Of a DNA stretch of 64,000 nucleotides, positions 43,030 through 49,708 are shown piece after piece. Position 1 is the stretch's first letter. Each line of letters starts with the position of its first letter. Location of the stretch: NCBI GenBank assembly GCA_041752315.1, contig JBGSHJ010000042.1, positions 42,401 through 106,400 on the forward strand, in the 5' to 3' direction. The position numbers and the translations under genes are program-made. The DNA comes from SYFY01 sp041752315 (GTDB taxonomy: Bacteria > Pseudomonadota > Gammaproteobacteria > Pseudomonadales > Azotimanducaceae). The notes under the pieces were generated by a model. The model did not search any database, was not told the DNA's origin, and saw only the letters and a list, made by a program, of their open reading frames with translations.

Positions 43030-43830
43030 ACTCCGACGAACCGGTTTGGCGATTCTCTCTGGCGACGGTAGCAGAGCACCCATTCGAGAGCGCTGTTTCT
43101 GCACAAAGGTCCGCAGGCGGCGGGGCAGGGTAGTCGAGTTGAGTCCCCTGTCAAAACCAGGTGCGTCGACGTCCAGGGTCAGGCCGAAGGCTGCGTTGAT
43201 GCGGTTCACGGCAGCAAGTGGCGATTCGGCATATTCGTCGTAGTGCACCACGATGTGTGGAATAGCCAGTCGCTCGATGGTTTTCATTGCCGAAGCCAGA
43301 TGGTGATCTATTCGCTGGTAGACATCGGCGCGTGCATTTTCATTGTATGCGCGCCAATCCAGACGTAAAAAGCTGTTCCAGGTTTCTTCCGGTCTGCGGC
43401 GCAGCACCAGTACACACGTTGTGTCCGGATTCAGTAGAGGCCACCAATAGCCGAGCGTGTAGCAGAGGCGGGGATCTTTCCACAACCAGGGTGAATGCTG
43501 TTCATATTCATTGACAAAACGTGTGTCGGTGGGCGTTCGGTCAAGCGTGGCCAACAGCCCGGCTTGCTGGTCCGTGATGGGATGAAACAGCCACGAGTTG
43601 TGGACGGTGTAGCCAACTCGTCTGAACAGATGAGCATTGCGTTCGACGAGCCCTGACGCTTCAAAGTACCCGGCCGGATTGTGCTCGTCACCAGGGCGCA
43701 GCTCTTCACTGGTATCGGTTGCGAGAAAATACCCCTGTCGGGCGAAGATGGCCGCAGTCATGCTCGTTCCAGATCGAGGCATCCCAAGGACGATGGCATT
43801 TTTTGGTCGGGATGCAGTCGGCAACACCAT
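43018..43830 (-). CDS. Sulfotransferase (PAPS-dependent), second copy
   Basis: 270 residues from ATG 43830. N-terminal PAPS 5'-phosphosulfate loop AIVLGMPRSGTSMTAAIF, and TTCVLVLRRRPEETWNSFLR at about 135-155 as the 3'-phosphate-binding region with Ser. Branch differs from the sulfotransferase at 24480 (PRSGTS versus SHSGST loop), so they were not produced by local duplication. Only gene of the polysaccharide locus on the minus strand apart from the small one at 44379. Predicted cytoplasmic; acceptor unknown, possibly the glycan or the acyl substituent. Confidence 0.88.
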   Translation of the reverse strand: MVLPTASRPKNAIVLGMPRSGTSMTAAIFARQGYFLATDTSEELRPGDEHNPAGYFEASGLVERNAHLFRRVGYTVHNSWLFHPITDQQAGLLATLDRTPTDTRFVNEYEQHSPWLWKDPRLCYTLGYWWPLLNPDTTCVLVLRRRPEETWNSFLRLDWRAYNENARADVYQRIDHHLASAMKTIERLAIPHIVVHYDEYAESPLAAVNRINAAFGLTLDVDAPGFDRGLNSTTLPRRLRTFVQKQRSRMGALLPSPERIAKPVRRSSAA

Positions 43831-43996
43831 GGGGCAGCTTCCTTCTTTTGGTCCTTCACTCAGGGGTGGCAGTCGCCGGGGAGGGTGCGCGCACTACCTT
43901 GGCTGAGACGCGATACCCGGCAAACTGGTCGTACAGGAACTAGACTGACTGCAGAAAAACACGTCTCACCACCGAGTTTGCCCAGCTTCGTCCAAC

Positions 43997-44392
43997 ATGA
44001 CCGTGCCAGTGATCACATCCTTTTATCTCAGCGTTCTGGTCTTGCTTCTGGCATGGGCAAACTGGCGCGCCTGGAATTTTGCAAGAGAACTGCGTGTTCC
44101 ATGGATGCACCGTCCCGAGTTCACCGGCGATTCGCTGTACGCGGTGATACTGTTGTTGACAGCGGAATTGCTCGGTGCATCGATGGGCTGGCTGCATCTG
44201 TGCGGTGTACTCCTGGTCGGCGCACGGACCATCCACATCCGAACGCAGGTACGTCAGTTGGGAAAGTGGTCTGGCCAATCTGTCCCTGGATCGATCACAA
44301 CCTGGGTGATCATGATGCTGCTGGTGTTGACCAACGCAGTTCTGGTGCTGACGCCAATAGCGGGCATCAAGCGGAGCCTCACCAGTTTTTGA
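43997..44392 (+). CDS. Small four-helix membrane protein, MAPEG-like
   Basis: 131 residues with about four hydrophobic helices. The arrangement WANWRAWNFARELRVPWMHRPEFTGDSLYAVILLLTAELLG followed by LHLCGVLLVGARTIHI mirrors MAPEG proteins (RV..N..E..P..L..LL.E..G and a later G....R..H), which are glutathione-related membrane enzymes. The Asn/Glu pattern is weaker than in typical YecN-like proteins, so the assignment is tentative. Divergent from the sulfotransferase and overlapping by 14 bases the convergent small gene at 44379. Confidence 0.6.
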   Translation: MTVPVITSFYLSVLVLLLAWANWRAWNFARELRVPWMHRPEFTGDSLYAVILLLTAELLGASMGWLHLCGVLLVGARTIHIRTQVRQLGKWSGQSVPGSITTWVIMMLLVLTNAVLVLTPIAGIKRSLTSF

Positions 44393-44609
44393 AGTGCTTC
44401 CAGCTTTCAGTCTGGATGGCTGCCTGCAGGATGCCGAGCAGATCCCTCAACCTGAGCGGTGTTGCAGACGCCGAGGTCGTGATGGTCCGCGGAATGTCGG
44501 CCGACTTGTCACCTGCAATGACGATGACCACCGGCGCGCCACCAAACCGGGCGCTGAGCCGCTCAGCCTCGGATTTGAGCTCGAGTTCACTGGGGTCGGT
44601 TTCGTGCAT
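44379..44609 (-). CDS. Small hypothetical protein
   Basis: 76 residues from ATG 44609; a GTG at 44657 would add 16 residues. Composition looks like a real protein: an N-terminal acidic helix (DPSELELKSEAERLSARF), a hydrophobic strand GGAPVVIVIAGDKSADIP, and a C-terminal helix LRLRDLLGILQAAIQTESWKHF. No signal peptide or membrane segment. I do not recognise the family. Convergent with the MAPEG-like gene with a 14-base overlap. Existence is plausible but not proven. Confidence 0.45.
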   Translation of the reverse strand: MHETDPSELELKSEAERLSARFGGAPVVIVIAGDKSADIPRTITTSASATPLRLRDLLGILQAAIQTESWKHFKNW

Positions 44610-44683
44610 GAGAGGATTGTCGACGCTTCGGCATTCATATGCCGGGTGCCGGGTCACAACGTTCGTTGGTTCTGTTTGTGGCG

Positions 44684-44697
44684 TATAATATATATTA
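44684..44697. promoter_or_regulatory. TATAAT with overlapping AT palindrome upstream of the second phosphoglycosyltransferase
   Basis: TATAAT at 44684-44689 matches a sigma-70 -10 box and overlaps a perfect 12-base palindrome TAATATATATTA (44686-44697), the most AT-rich spot of the surrounding region. A weak -35 candidate TTCGTT lies 16 bases upstream (44662-44667). It lies 185 bases before the start of the gene at 44882, in a spacer (44658-44881) with no recognisable gene. Could be promoter plus operator. Confidence 0.35.
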
Positions 44698-44881
44698 TGA
44701 CAAATTATGGATGAATCACGCTTTTGAATGGTTGAGGATCATCCAGGGTTCTTCTGGCACCCGGTCCCATCAATCGCCGGGTGGCGTATGTCAGGATTTA
44801 CCCTGAGAATGCCCCACCGCCTCATCCAGACGACAACGAGCGTCTTGTGCGGATTTTCTTCTGATCTGAACAGGTTGCCTG

Positions 44882-46285
44882 ATGCCGCATATCCGCGTGC
44901 TGCGCCACTACATTCACACCCCATTTCTGTACATGGCTGGCGCAGAGGTCCTGCTGCTGACACTCTGTGGCTATCTTGGTTACGTGAGCCGTTATCAGGT
45001 CCTGCCTGATCTTTCGGACTGGTTTGCCAGGTCTGTTTTTTTTGGCGTCACGATTGTCGGGGCCATGGCGGCCATGGGCGTCTACGAGTCCCGGATACGC
45101 GAAGGGCTGATGGGTATGACCCTTCGCACGGCCGTCGCCATCTTTCTGCTGGGTACCGTCCTGATTCTGGTTGCGTATCTGTTCCTACCGAACCTGGCCA
45201 TGCCACGTGGCGTTCTGGTACTGGCTGTGATCGAAGGGTTTGCCGCGCTGGTGGCCTTTCGCTGGTTTGTATTCCTGTTTCTGTCCGAAGATGCGCTGAA
45301 GAGCCGGATCATCGTATTGGGAACGGGACGACGAGCCCTGAAGATTGCAACGAGAATGAGACGACGGGCTGATCGTCGAGCGTTTATCCTTCTCGGATTC
45401 ATCGATCTGGATCCGGCGAAAAATGTTGTTCGTCAGCATAACGTGCCGGTCATGCAACCTCCCCCTTCGCTTCTGGAGTTCTGCCGGGAACAGAAGATCG
45501 ATGAAATTGTAGTCGCCGTTGACGGCCATGAGGAAGACCGGAGTGTACCGGTGGACGATCTTGTCGATTGTCGACTATCGGGAATCGAGGTGTGCGACGT
45601 GCAGGAGTTTTTCGAGCGCGAAGCCTGCAAGCTCGACGTCGACATACTCAGGCCAACCTGGCTTGCGTTCTCGGATGGTTTTGTCACGAATCGGCTGCGA
45701 AGTATCAACAAACGCGTCTTTGATATCGTGACGGCTTCTGTGATGGTGGTCCTCACCACGCCGATCATGGCACTCACGGCTATGTGCATTTTCCTCGAAA
45801 GTCGCGGACAACACAGCGTTTTGTACCGACAGGAACGCGTCGGTCGGGGGGCCATCGGCTTTCGTGTCTACAAGTTCCGCAGCATGCGCCCGGATGTGAC
45901 GGACAACGACAGCGAGTTTGCACTGCACAATGATCCACGCGTCACCAGAGTGGGGCGTTTCATACGCAAGACCCGGATTGATGAATTGCCTCAACTCTTC
46001 AACGTGCTCCTGGGGGAAATGAGTTTTGTGGGCCCTCGTCCTGAACAACCCATTCACGTCGCACGATTTGCCAGAGAAATCCCGTATTACGAGCAGCGAC
46101 ATCGGATCAAACCCGGGATCACCGGTTGGGCTCAGCTCTGTTATCCCTATGGCACGACAGTTTCCGATGCCAAGGAAAAACTTCAATACGATCTTTACTA
46201 TCTGAAAAATCAGAGTCTGTTTCTCGATCTGATTATCATGTTGCAGACGGTGGAAGTGGTGCTGGTTGGAGAAGGAGCGCGTTGA
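44882..46285 (+). CDS. XrtA-locus-type sugar transferase (second initiating phosphoglycosyltransferase)
   Basis: 467 residues. N-terminal membrane helices to about residue 115, a nucleotide-binding-like middle domain (RIIVLGTGRRALKIATRM), and a C-terminal bacterial sugar transferase domain starting KRVFDIVTASVMVVLTTPIM with YRQERVGRGAIGFRVYKFRSMRPD, VGRFIRKTRIDELPQLFNVLLGEMSFVGPRPEQP and KPGITGWAQL. The overall form, including the SIEVCDVQEFFERE-like segment, is that of the sugar transferases of exosortase-A/PEP-CTERM loci. Starts a new plus-strand unit with the 154-residue gene two bases downstream. How it divides labour with the enzyme at 23072 is unclear. Confidence 0.94.
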   Translation: MPHIRVLRHYIHTPFLYMAGAEVLLLTLCGYLGYVSRYQVLPDLSDWFARSVFFGVTIVGAMAAMGVYESRIREGLMGMTLRTAVAIFLLGTVLILVAYLFLPNLAMPRGVLVLAVIEGFAALVAFRWFVFLFLSEDALKSRIIVLGTGRRALKIATRMRRRADRRAFILLGFIDLDPAKNVVRQHNVPVMQPPPSLLEFCREQKIDEIVVAVDGHEEDRSVPVDDLVDCRLSGIEVCDVQEFFEREACKLDVDILRPTWLAFSDGFVTNRLRSINKRVFDIVTASVMVVLTTPIMALTAMCIFLESRGQHSVLYRQERVGRGAIGFRVYKFRSMRPDVTDNDSEFALHNDPRVTRVGRFIRKTRIDELPQLFNVLLGEMSFVGPRPEQPIHVARFAREIPYYEQRHRIKPGITGWAQLCYPYGTTVSDAKEKLQYDLYYLKNQSLFLDLIIMLQTVEVVLVGEGAR

Positions 46286-46287
46286 CC

Positions 46288-46752
46288 ATGCAGGATTCCG
46301 ATCGTCCTGATCCCGAACAGACCACAGGCCGCTCGCCTGCTGCGGTGGATGCCCGGCCAACTGCACGTGCAGATCTGCTTTGGCGGCTGCTCGTCTTCCA
46401 GCTCAAACTGATGATGGACGGATTTCGTGATATCGCGCTCATCCCCATCTCATTGATTGCCGGACTGATTGGTATTGTTCGTGGTGGACCGCAGGCCGAT
46501 GCTCCGTTCCAGGAGGTACTGCGATTTGGCCGCCGGACCGAAGTCTGGATCAATCTGTTTGGCCACCAGGAGGGCGAAACCGCTGACAAGCTGATCGAAC
46601 CCCTGCAGAAAAAAGTGTTCGCCGAGTTGAACAACAATCCCCAACTCCAGGAGGTCGGCTCCAATATCGGTCGGCACCTTGACAAAGTAGGTCGGCAGCG
46701 TCCAAGGGCCGTGGAACCGCAGAATGAAAATTCCGGTGATGCGCCAGGGTAG
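46288..46752 (+). CDS. Small membrane-associated conserved hypothetical protein
   Basis: 154 residues from ATG 46288, two bases after the sugar transferase stop, with GGAG in the transferase 3' end as ribosome binding site. A hydrophilic N-terminus is followed by an amphipathic/hydrophobic stretch LLWRLLVFQLKLMMDGFRDIALIPISLIAGLIGIVRGG, then EVLRFGRRTEVWINLFG. I have seen this layout in uncharacterised gammaproteobacterial proteins but cannot name a family. Predicted monotopic or single-pass inner-membrane protein. Cotranscription with the transferase suggests an accessory role in the polysaccharide pathway. Confidence 0.7.
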   Translation: MQDSDRPDPEQTTGRSPAAVDARPTARADLLWRLLVFQLKLMMDGFRDIALIPISLIAGLIGIVRGGPQADAPFQEVLRFGRRTEVWINLFGHQEGETADKLIEPLQKKVFAELNNNPQLQEVGSNIGRHLDKVGRQRPRAVEPQNENSGDAPG

Positions 46753-46964
46753 CTCCTGCAGAAGATTGCGATTCTGCCGACGCCTTCCCTGCCCTCCTCT
46801 CCGTTCGCCTTTCTTTTCCGTTTACCTCTCTCTTCCGTTCGGTGCTCGTCTTCGAGTCGCTATTCAAGCCTGGTCGCCGGTGCCTGCTGGACCGGTATCC
46901 TTCCCGGTTCGACAACAACGGATTTGTGTCTACGCTGAAAGTACCTGCCCTTGAAGGGGTCTTG

Positions 46965-46987
46965 GGAGATCTCGCCGATCTCCTTTT
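46965..46987 (+). terminator. Intrinsic-terminator-like hairpin in front of the small lipoprotein gene
   Basis: Seven-base perfect stem GGAGATC (46965-46971) / GATCTCC (46977-46983) with loop TCGCC, followed by TTTT (46984-46987). It lies about 210 bases after the 154-residue gene and only 20 bases before the ATG at 47008, so it can end the polysaccharide transcript or act as an attenuator for the lipoprotein. Confidence 0.5.
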
Positions 46988-47007
46988 CGGAAAGTGGAGG
47001 AACAATC

Positions 47008-47238
47008 ATGGAAGGGACCAAGGCCGAATGGCGAATGAGGTGTGTCGCATTGACCACTTTGCTCATCTTCTCCGTTGCCTGCGGGAGTGCAATGGAGGAT
47101 GTTTCCGACAGCCACCTCAAGGAACAAGCCAACGAATGCGCGAGAGGTGGCGAAATGAGCCCAGGCATGGCAATTCAATGTGGCAATGTAGAAAAAGAGT
47201 GCAAATTACGTCGAAAGTCCGGCCGCTTCATCTGCTGA
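47008..47238 (+). CDS. Small lipoprotein
   Basis: 76 residues from ATG 47008, with a strong GGAGG at 46996-47000 spaced seven bases. Short N-region (MEGTKAEWRMR), hydrophobic core CVALTTLLIFSVAC and lipobox SVAC followed by GS, so a signal peptidase II substrate with a mature length of about 52. The mature part contains three further Cys residues and basic residues near the end (KLRRKSGRF). No family recognised. Its 3' end overlaps by 61 bases the proposed start of the 395-residue gene in another frame, so the two may be translationally linked. Confidence 0.6.
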   Translation: MEGTKAEWRMRCVALTTLLIFSVACGSAMEDVSDSHLKEQANECARGGEMSPGMAIQCGNVEKECKLRRKSGRFIC

Positions 47239-48365
47239 GACACGCCAGTTTCCCGTCCTTCGTACGCCGTCTGACGGCTGGCCTTCTGGGCGTGACCGTT
47301 GTCGCATTGGCCACTCTTCCGTCTGTTGCGGCCGTCGGGGTTCAGGCTGAGCGTAGTCACGTGATCGAAGGAGCGTTTGGCTTCGAATTTGGTAAAGAGC
47401 CTGGCGCGGAACTGACAGGGGCTACACTCGATGGATCACCCATCCCGATCGTGCTGTACAACATCGTCGCAGGGATCGACAGAAAAGTCCCGATGCTCCC
47501 TCCGGATCTGCGCATACAATCCATAGGCTGGCGGCACTTCGAGCCTTCTGTGCTCTCGGCAAGACTGCGTTCGAGCGGCATGCGCTTTTTTGTCCTGCAA
47601 ACCGAGATAGGACAAGTTGCGATGATTGCGGCCCTTTTACCTGGTCCATGCGAAGAGCTGGCATCGTTTCTGGCGCAATCCATCGCCCACAAATACCAGC
47701 AAAATGCCGAGGTTGTTGCACGGGGAGATTTATCGACCTCTACCGACGTAACACAGCGCTGGACCATCGGAAGCCGTCACATTGCACTGACCTGTGGTGA
47801 CATGGGTTATCTGGTCTACGCCGATTCCAGTCGGATCGAGCAGTGGCGCGAGTCCGTGCAGGTTCAAAACGATGAAACAATCGAACGCGATCGATTGGGC
47901 CTGCTTGCTGAAGCAAATCGTCTGTTGCCAGGTCACGGGAACAACCTGCCTGGAGCGTTTGGCCTCTTGTTTGATGTCCCGGTACGAGACCACAAGTCAC
48001 TCCCCATCGCACAAAAGTTTGTTTATGACAGGGTGCGACTCGCTCCACCCTTTGACAAGGGGACGTTCGAGCTGGTGCTGGCAGAAAGTGGAAATCCGGT
48101 ACGGATCACCGGTGAATTCAAGGGTATCAAGTTTGATCGCGTCAGCGAGGCTCTGGAAGCTCGATTCGGTATGCCATTCAAGGCAAGGCCAAATCATGTC
48201 CAGTACAACATCAATGGTGACTATTTGTCCTTGCACCGCGTTGACGGTATGACACGAATTGCAGTCGTCCATACCAAGGCTGACAAGGCAAACAGAATTC
48301 GGGCGGAAGAGCGTGCAGGACAGACCCCGACAGAGTTGCAGGTCTCCGAATCTCAGGGCGACTAG
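47178..48365 (+). CDS. Exported hypothetical protein
   Basis: 395 residues from ATG 47178; the frame is open much further upstream (to 46842) but without coding character, and the lipoprotein lies there in another frame. Residues 35-60 form a probable signal peptide (LTAGLLGVTVVALATLPSVAAVG) preceded by a long basic N-region, so the true start could lie slightly downstream at a non-ATG codon. The mature region starts HVIEGAFGFEFGKE and includes FGLLFDVPV and YNINGDYLSLHRVDG; it reads like a soluble periplasmic mixed alpha/beta protein. No motif identified. Confidence 0.65.
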   Translation: MWQCRKRVQITSKVRPLHLLRHASFPSFVRRLTAGLLGVTVVALATLPSVAAVGVQAERSHVIEGAFGFEFGKEPGAELTGATLDGSPIPIVLYNIVAGIDRKVPMLPPDLRIQSIGWRHFEPSVLSARLRSSGMRFFVLQTEIGQVAMIAALLPGPCEELASFLAQSIAHKYQQNAEVVARGDLSTSTDVTQRWTIGSRHIALTCGDMGYLVYADSSRIEQWRESVQVQNDETIERDRLGLLAEANRLLPGHGNNLPGAFGLLFDVPVRDHKSLPIAQKFVYDRVRLAPPFDKGTFELVLAESGNPVRITGEFKGIKFDRVSEALEARFGMPFKARPNHVQYNINGDYLSLHRVDGMTRIAVVHTKADKANRIRAEERAGQTPTELQVSESQGD

Positions 48366-48430
48366 CCGGACAAGCCATGATCACCCTGCTGCAAGTGTCA
48401 AACTGCAGCAACTCGCTGACGTCGTGGACC

Positions 48431-49042
48431 TCAGGCCAGGGCTTTGAGAACGGGTACTGCCGAGTCTGCGCAATCAGGATTCAAGGCCTGATTGCATCGA
48501 CCGTAAACAGAGCCCAGCCGGTCAAGCACAAATCTCAGGAAAAGTTCGCGCACCACCAGGATCGATGAAGGTTCAAACTCGATTCGACGGCACGACGAAA
48601 CAAAGTGACGTGATATCTGCACCGGTCCTATGGGCAGGGTTTCCAGTGCATGTGTGACCCCGGTGATTCCCGAAGCTCGTGTGGTCAGCACGCCAAGCAA
48701 GCCGCTGAAATGGGCTATGCACTTGCGCGACATGGAGTCCGCCAGGGATTCGAGTTCGGGTTCAAGTTCCGGCAACGCAATGCCATCCACCGTAAACCAC
48801 TGACCAACCGCTTCCTTCAGACTGGCCGTGAAAGTGGACATCAGCAATGGACGCCGATATCGCAGTTCCCGCATGAGTTCGAAGCAGTAACGCTGATATT
48901 CCGGGTCAGTATTGCGGTACGCGAGTTCGAACAAGCCGTCCTCGAGATTTGAATAGAATCCTTCCATCAATCCGGTCACTTCCTCTGTGACCAGGTCATG
49001 CATCGTCAGTATGGGACGATGCGGATCAACGGAGCGATCCAT
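48431..49042 (-). CDS. DUF1631-like protein (N-terminal region only)
   Basis: 203 residues. MEGFYSNLEDGLFELAYRNTDPEYQRYCFELMRELRYRR matches the start of DUF1631 proteins, where a helical region with D..F.LA....N..Q..YF..MRE.R is followed by a helical domain; LPIGPVQISRHFVSSCR and REVLRFVLDRLGSVY-like segments fit its continuation. Known members are around 700 residues, so this copy lacks the long C-terminal part. No stop-codon scar or frameshift is visible around the end, suggesting a natural short form. Function unknown. It lies alone between the exported protein and the gsp operon. Confidence 0.6.
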   Translation of the reverse strand: MDRSVDPHRPILTMHDLVTEEVTGLMEGFYSNLEDGLFELAYRNTDPEYQRYCFELMRELRYRRPLLMSTFTASLKEAVGQWFTVDGIALPELEPELESLADSMSRKCIAHFSGLLGVLTTRASGITGVTHALETLPIGPVQISRHFVSSCRRIEFEPSSILVVRELFLRFVLDRLGSVYGRCNQALNPDCADSAVPVLKALA

Positions 49043-49159
49043 CCCAACCCTCTGGTAGGTCCCGATTGAGAAGCAGTGTAGGAAGAGGGAAGGAAGTCAT
49101 CTGTGACCGACGTCACGTAGACCGGACACCCCGCATGAAAACCTGTCTGCCACTTGTAA

Positions 49160-49175
49160 GCTCCATCAAGGGAGC
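49160..49175 (-). terminator. Weak hairpin downstream of gspM
   Basis: Five-base stem GCTCC/GGAGC with a six-base loop about 30 bases after the gspM stop (minus strand), followed by TTACAAG rather than a T-run. Could mark the end of the type II secretion transcript. Confidence 0.25.
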
Positions 49176-49204
49176 AGGTCTATTGAACAAACTCAGGAAC
49201 GAAG

Positions 49205-49708
49205 TCACCTGGCTGCGCCAGAGAATCGAATCTGCGCGTTGACGTAACCGTTGCGTTCTTCGCCGCGAATGCTCACCCACCGGGCACGAACCCCATTGTT
49301 CTGTTCAAGCTGGGTAATCCACTGGAACACCTTGTCGAAAGGCTGCCCCTCCAGCACGACGTTCAGTACACCTCCAGCTTCAGGTTGAATACGGTTCAGC
49401 GTCAGTTGCTGTGCGTTGGCTGCGCGGGTGATAACTGGAATCAGCGACGATTCTTCACTTCCTGAGCCCTCGATCATGCGCCGCGCCACGGCCTCGTTGG
49501 CGCGGACATAGTCCAGTGTCGATTGTGCCGACGCCAGGCGCGACACGGCGTCAACGTGCCAGTCGGAAACCGGTTTCCACAACAACAGCCAGGCAATGGC
49601 CAGTCCAATGACGGTCGCCAGAATGGCTATGGATCTGCGGTCTGCATCGCTTCTGTCAAAATATGCGCGACCGAGTGAACTGTTGCCAAATCGTTGCCAG
49701 CGGTTCAA
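49205..49708 (-). CDS. gspM: Type II secretion system protein M
   Basis: 167 residues. A cytoplasmic N-terminus, one transmembrane helix (about 28-45, ILATVIGLAIAWLLLW), then a periplasmic ferredoxin-like domain ending VRARWVSIRGEERNGYVNAQIRFSG, the layout of GspM. GspM pairs with GspL in the inner-membrane platform. It is the last gene of the gspE-M operon; its start overlaps the gspL stop by four bases. Confidence 0.93.
   Translation of the reverse strand: MNRWQRFGNSSLGRAYFDRSDADRRSIAILATVIGLAIAWLLLWKPVSDWHVDAVSRLASAQSTLDYVRANEAVARRMIEGSGSEESSLIPVITRAANAQQLTLNRIQPEAGGVLNVVLEGQPFDKVFQWITQLEQNNGVRARWVSIRGEERNGYVNAQIRFSGAAR

Noticed and set aside
43681..44688. Plus-strand open frame of 335 codons spanning the second sulfotransferase end and the MAPEG-like gene
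   Set aside because: It overlaps two better-supported genes and shows no protein-like segments.
46842..47177. Upstream extension of the exported 395-residue protein
   Set aside because: The extra 112 codons lack coding character, run through the terminator-like hairpin and overlap the lipoprotein gene with its strong RBS.
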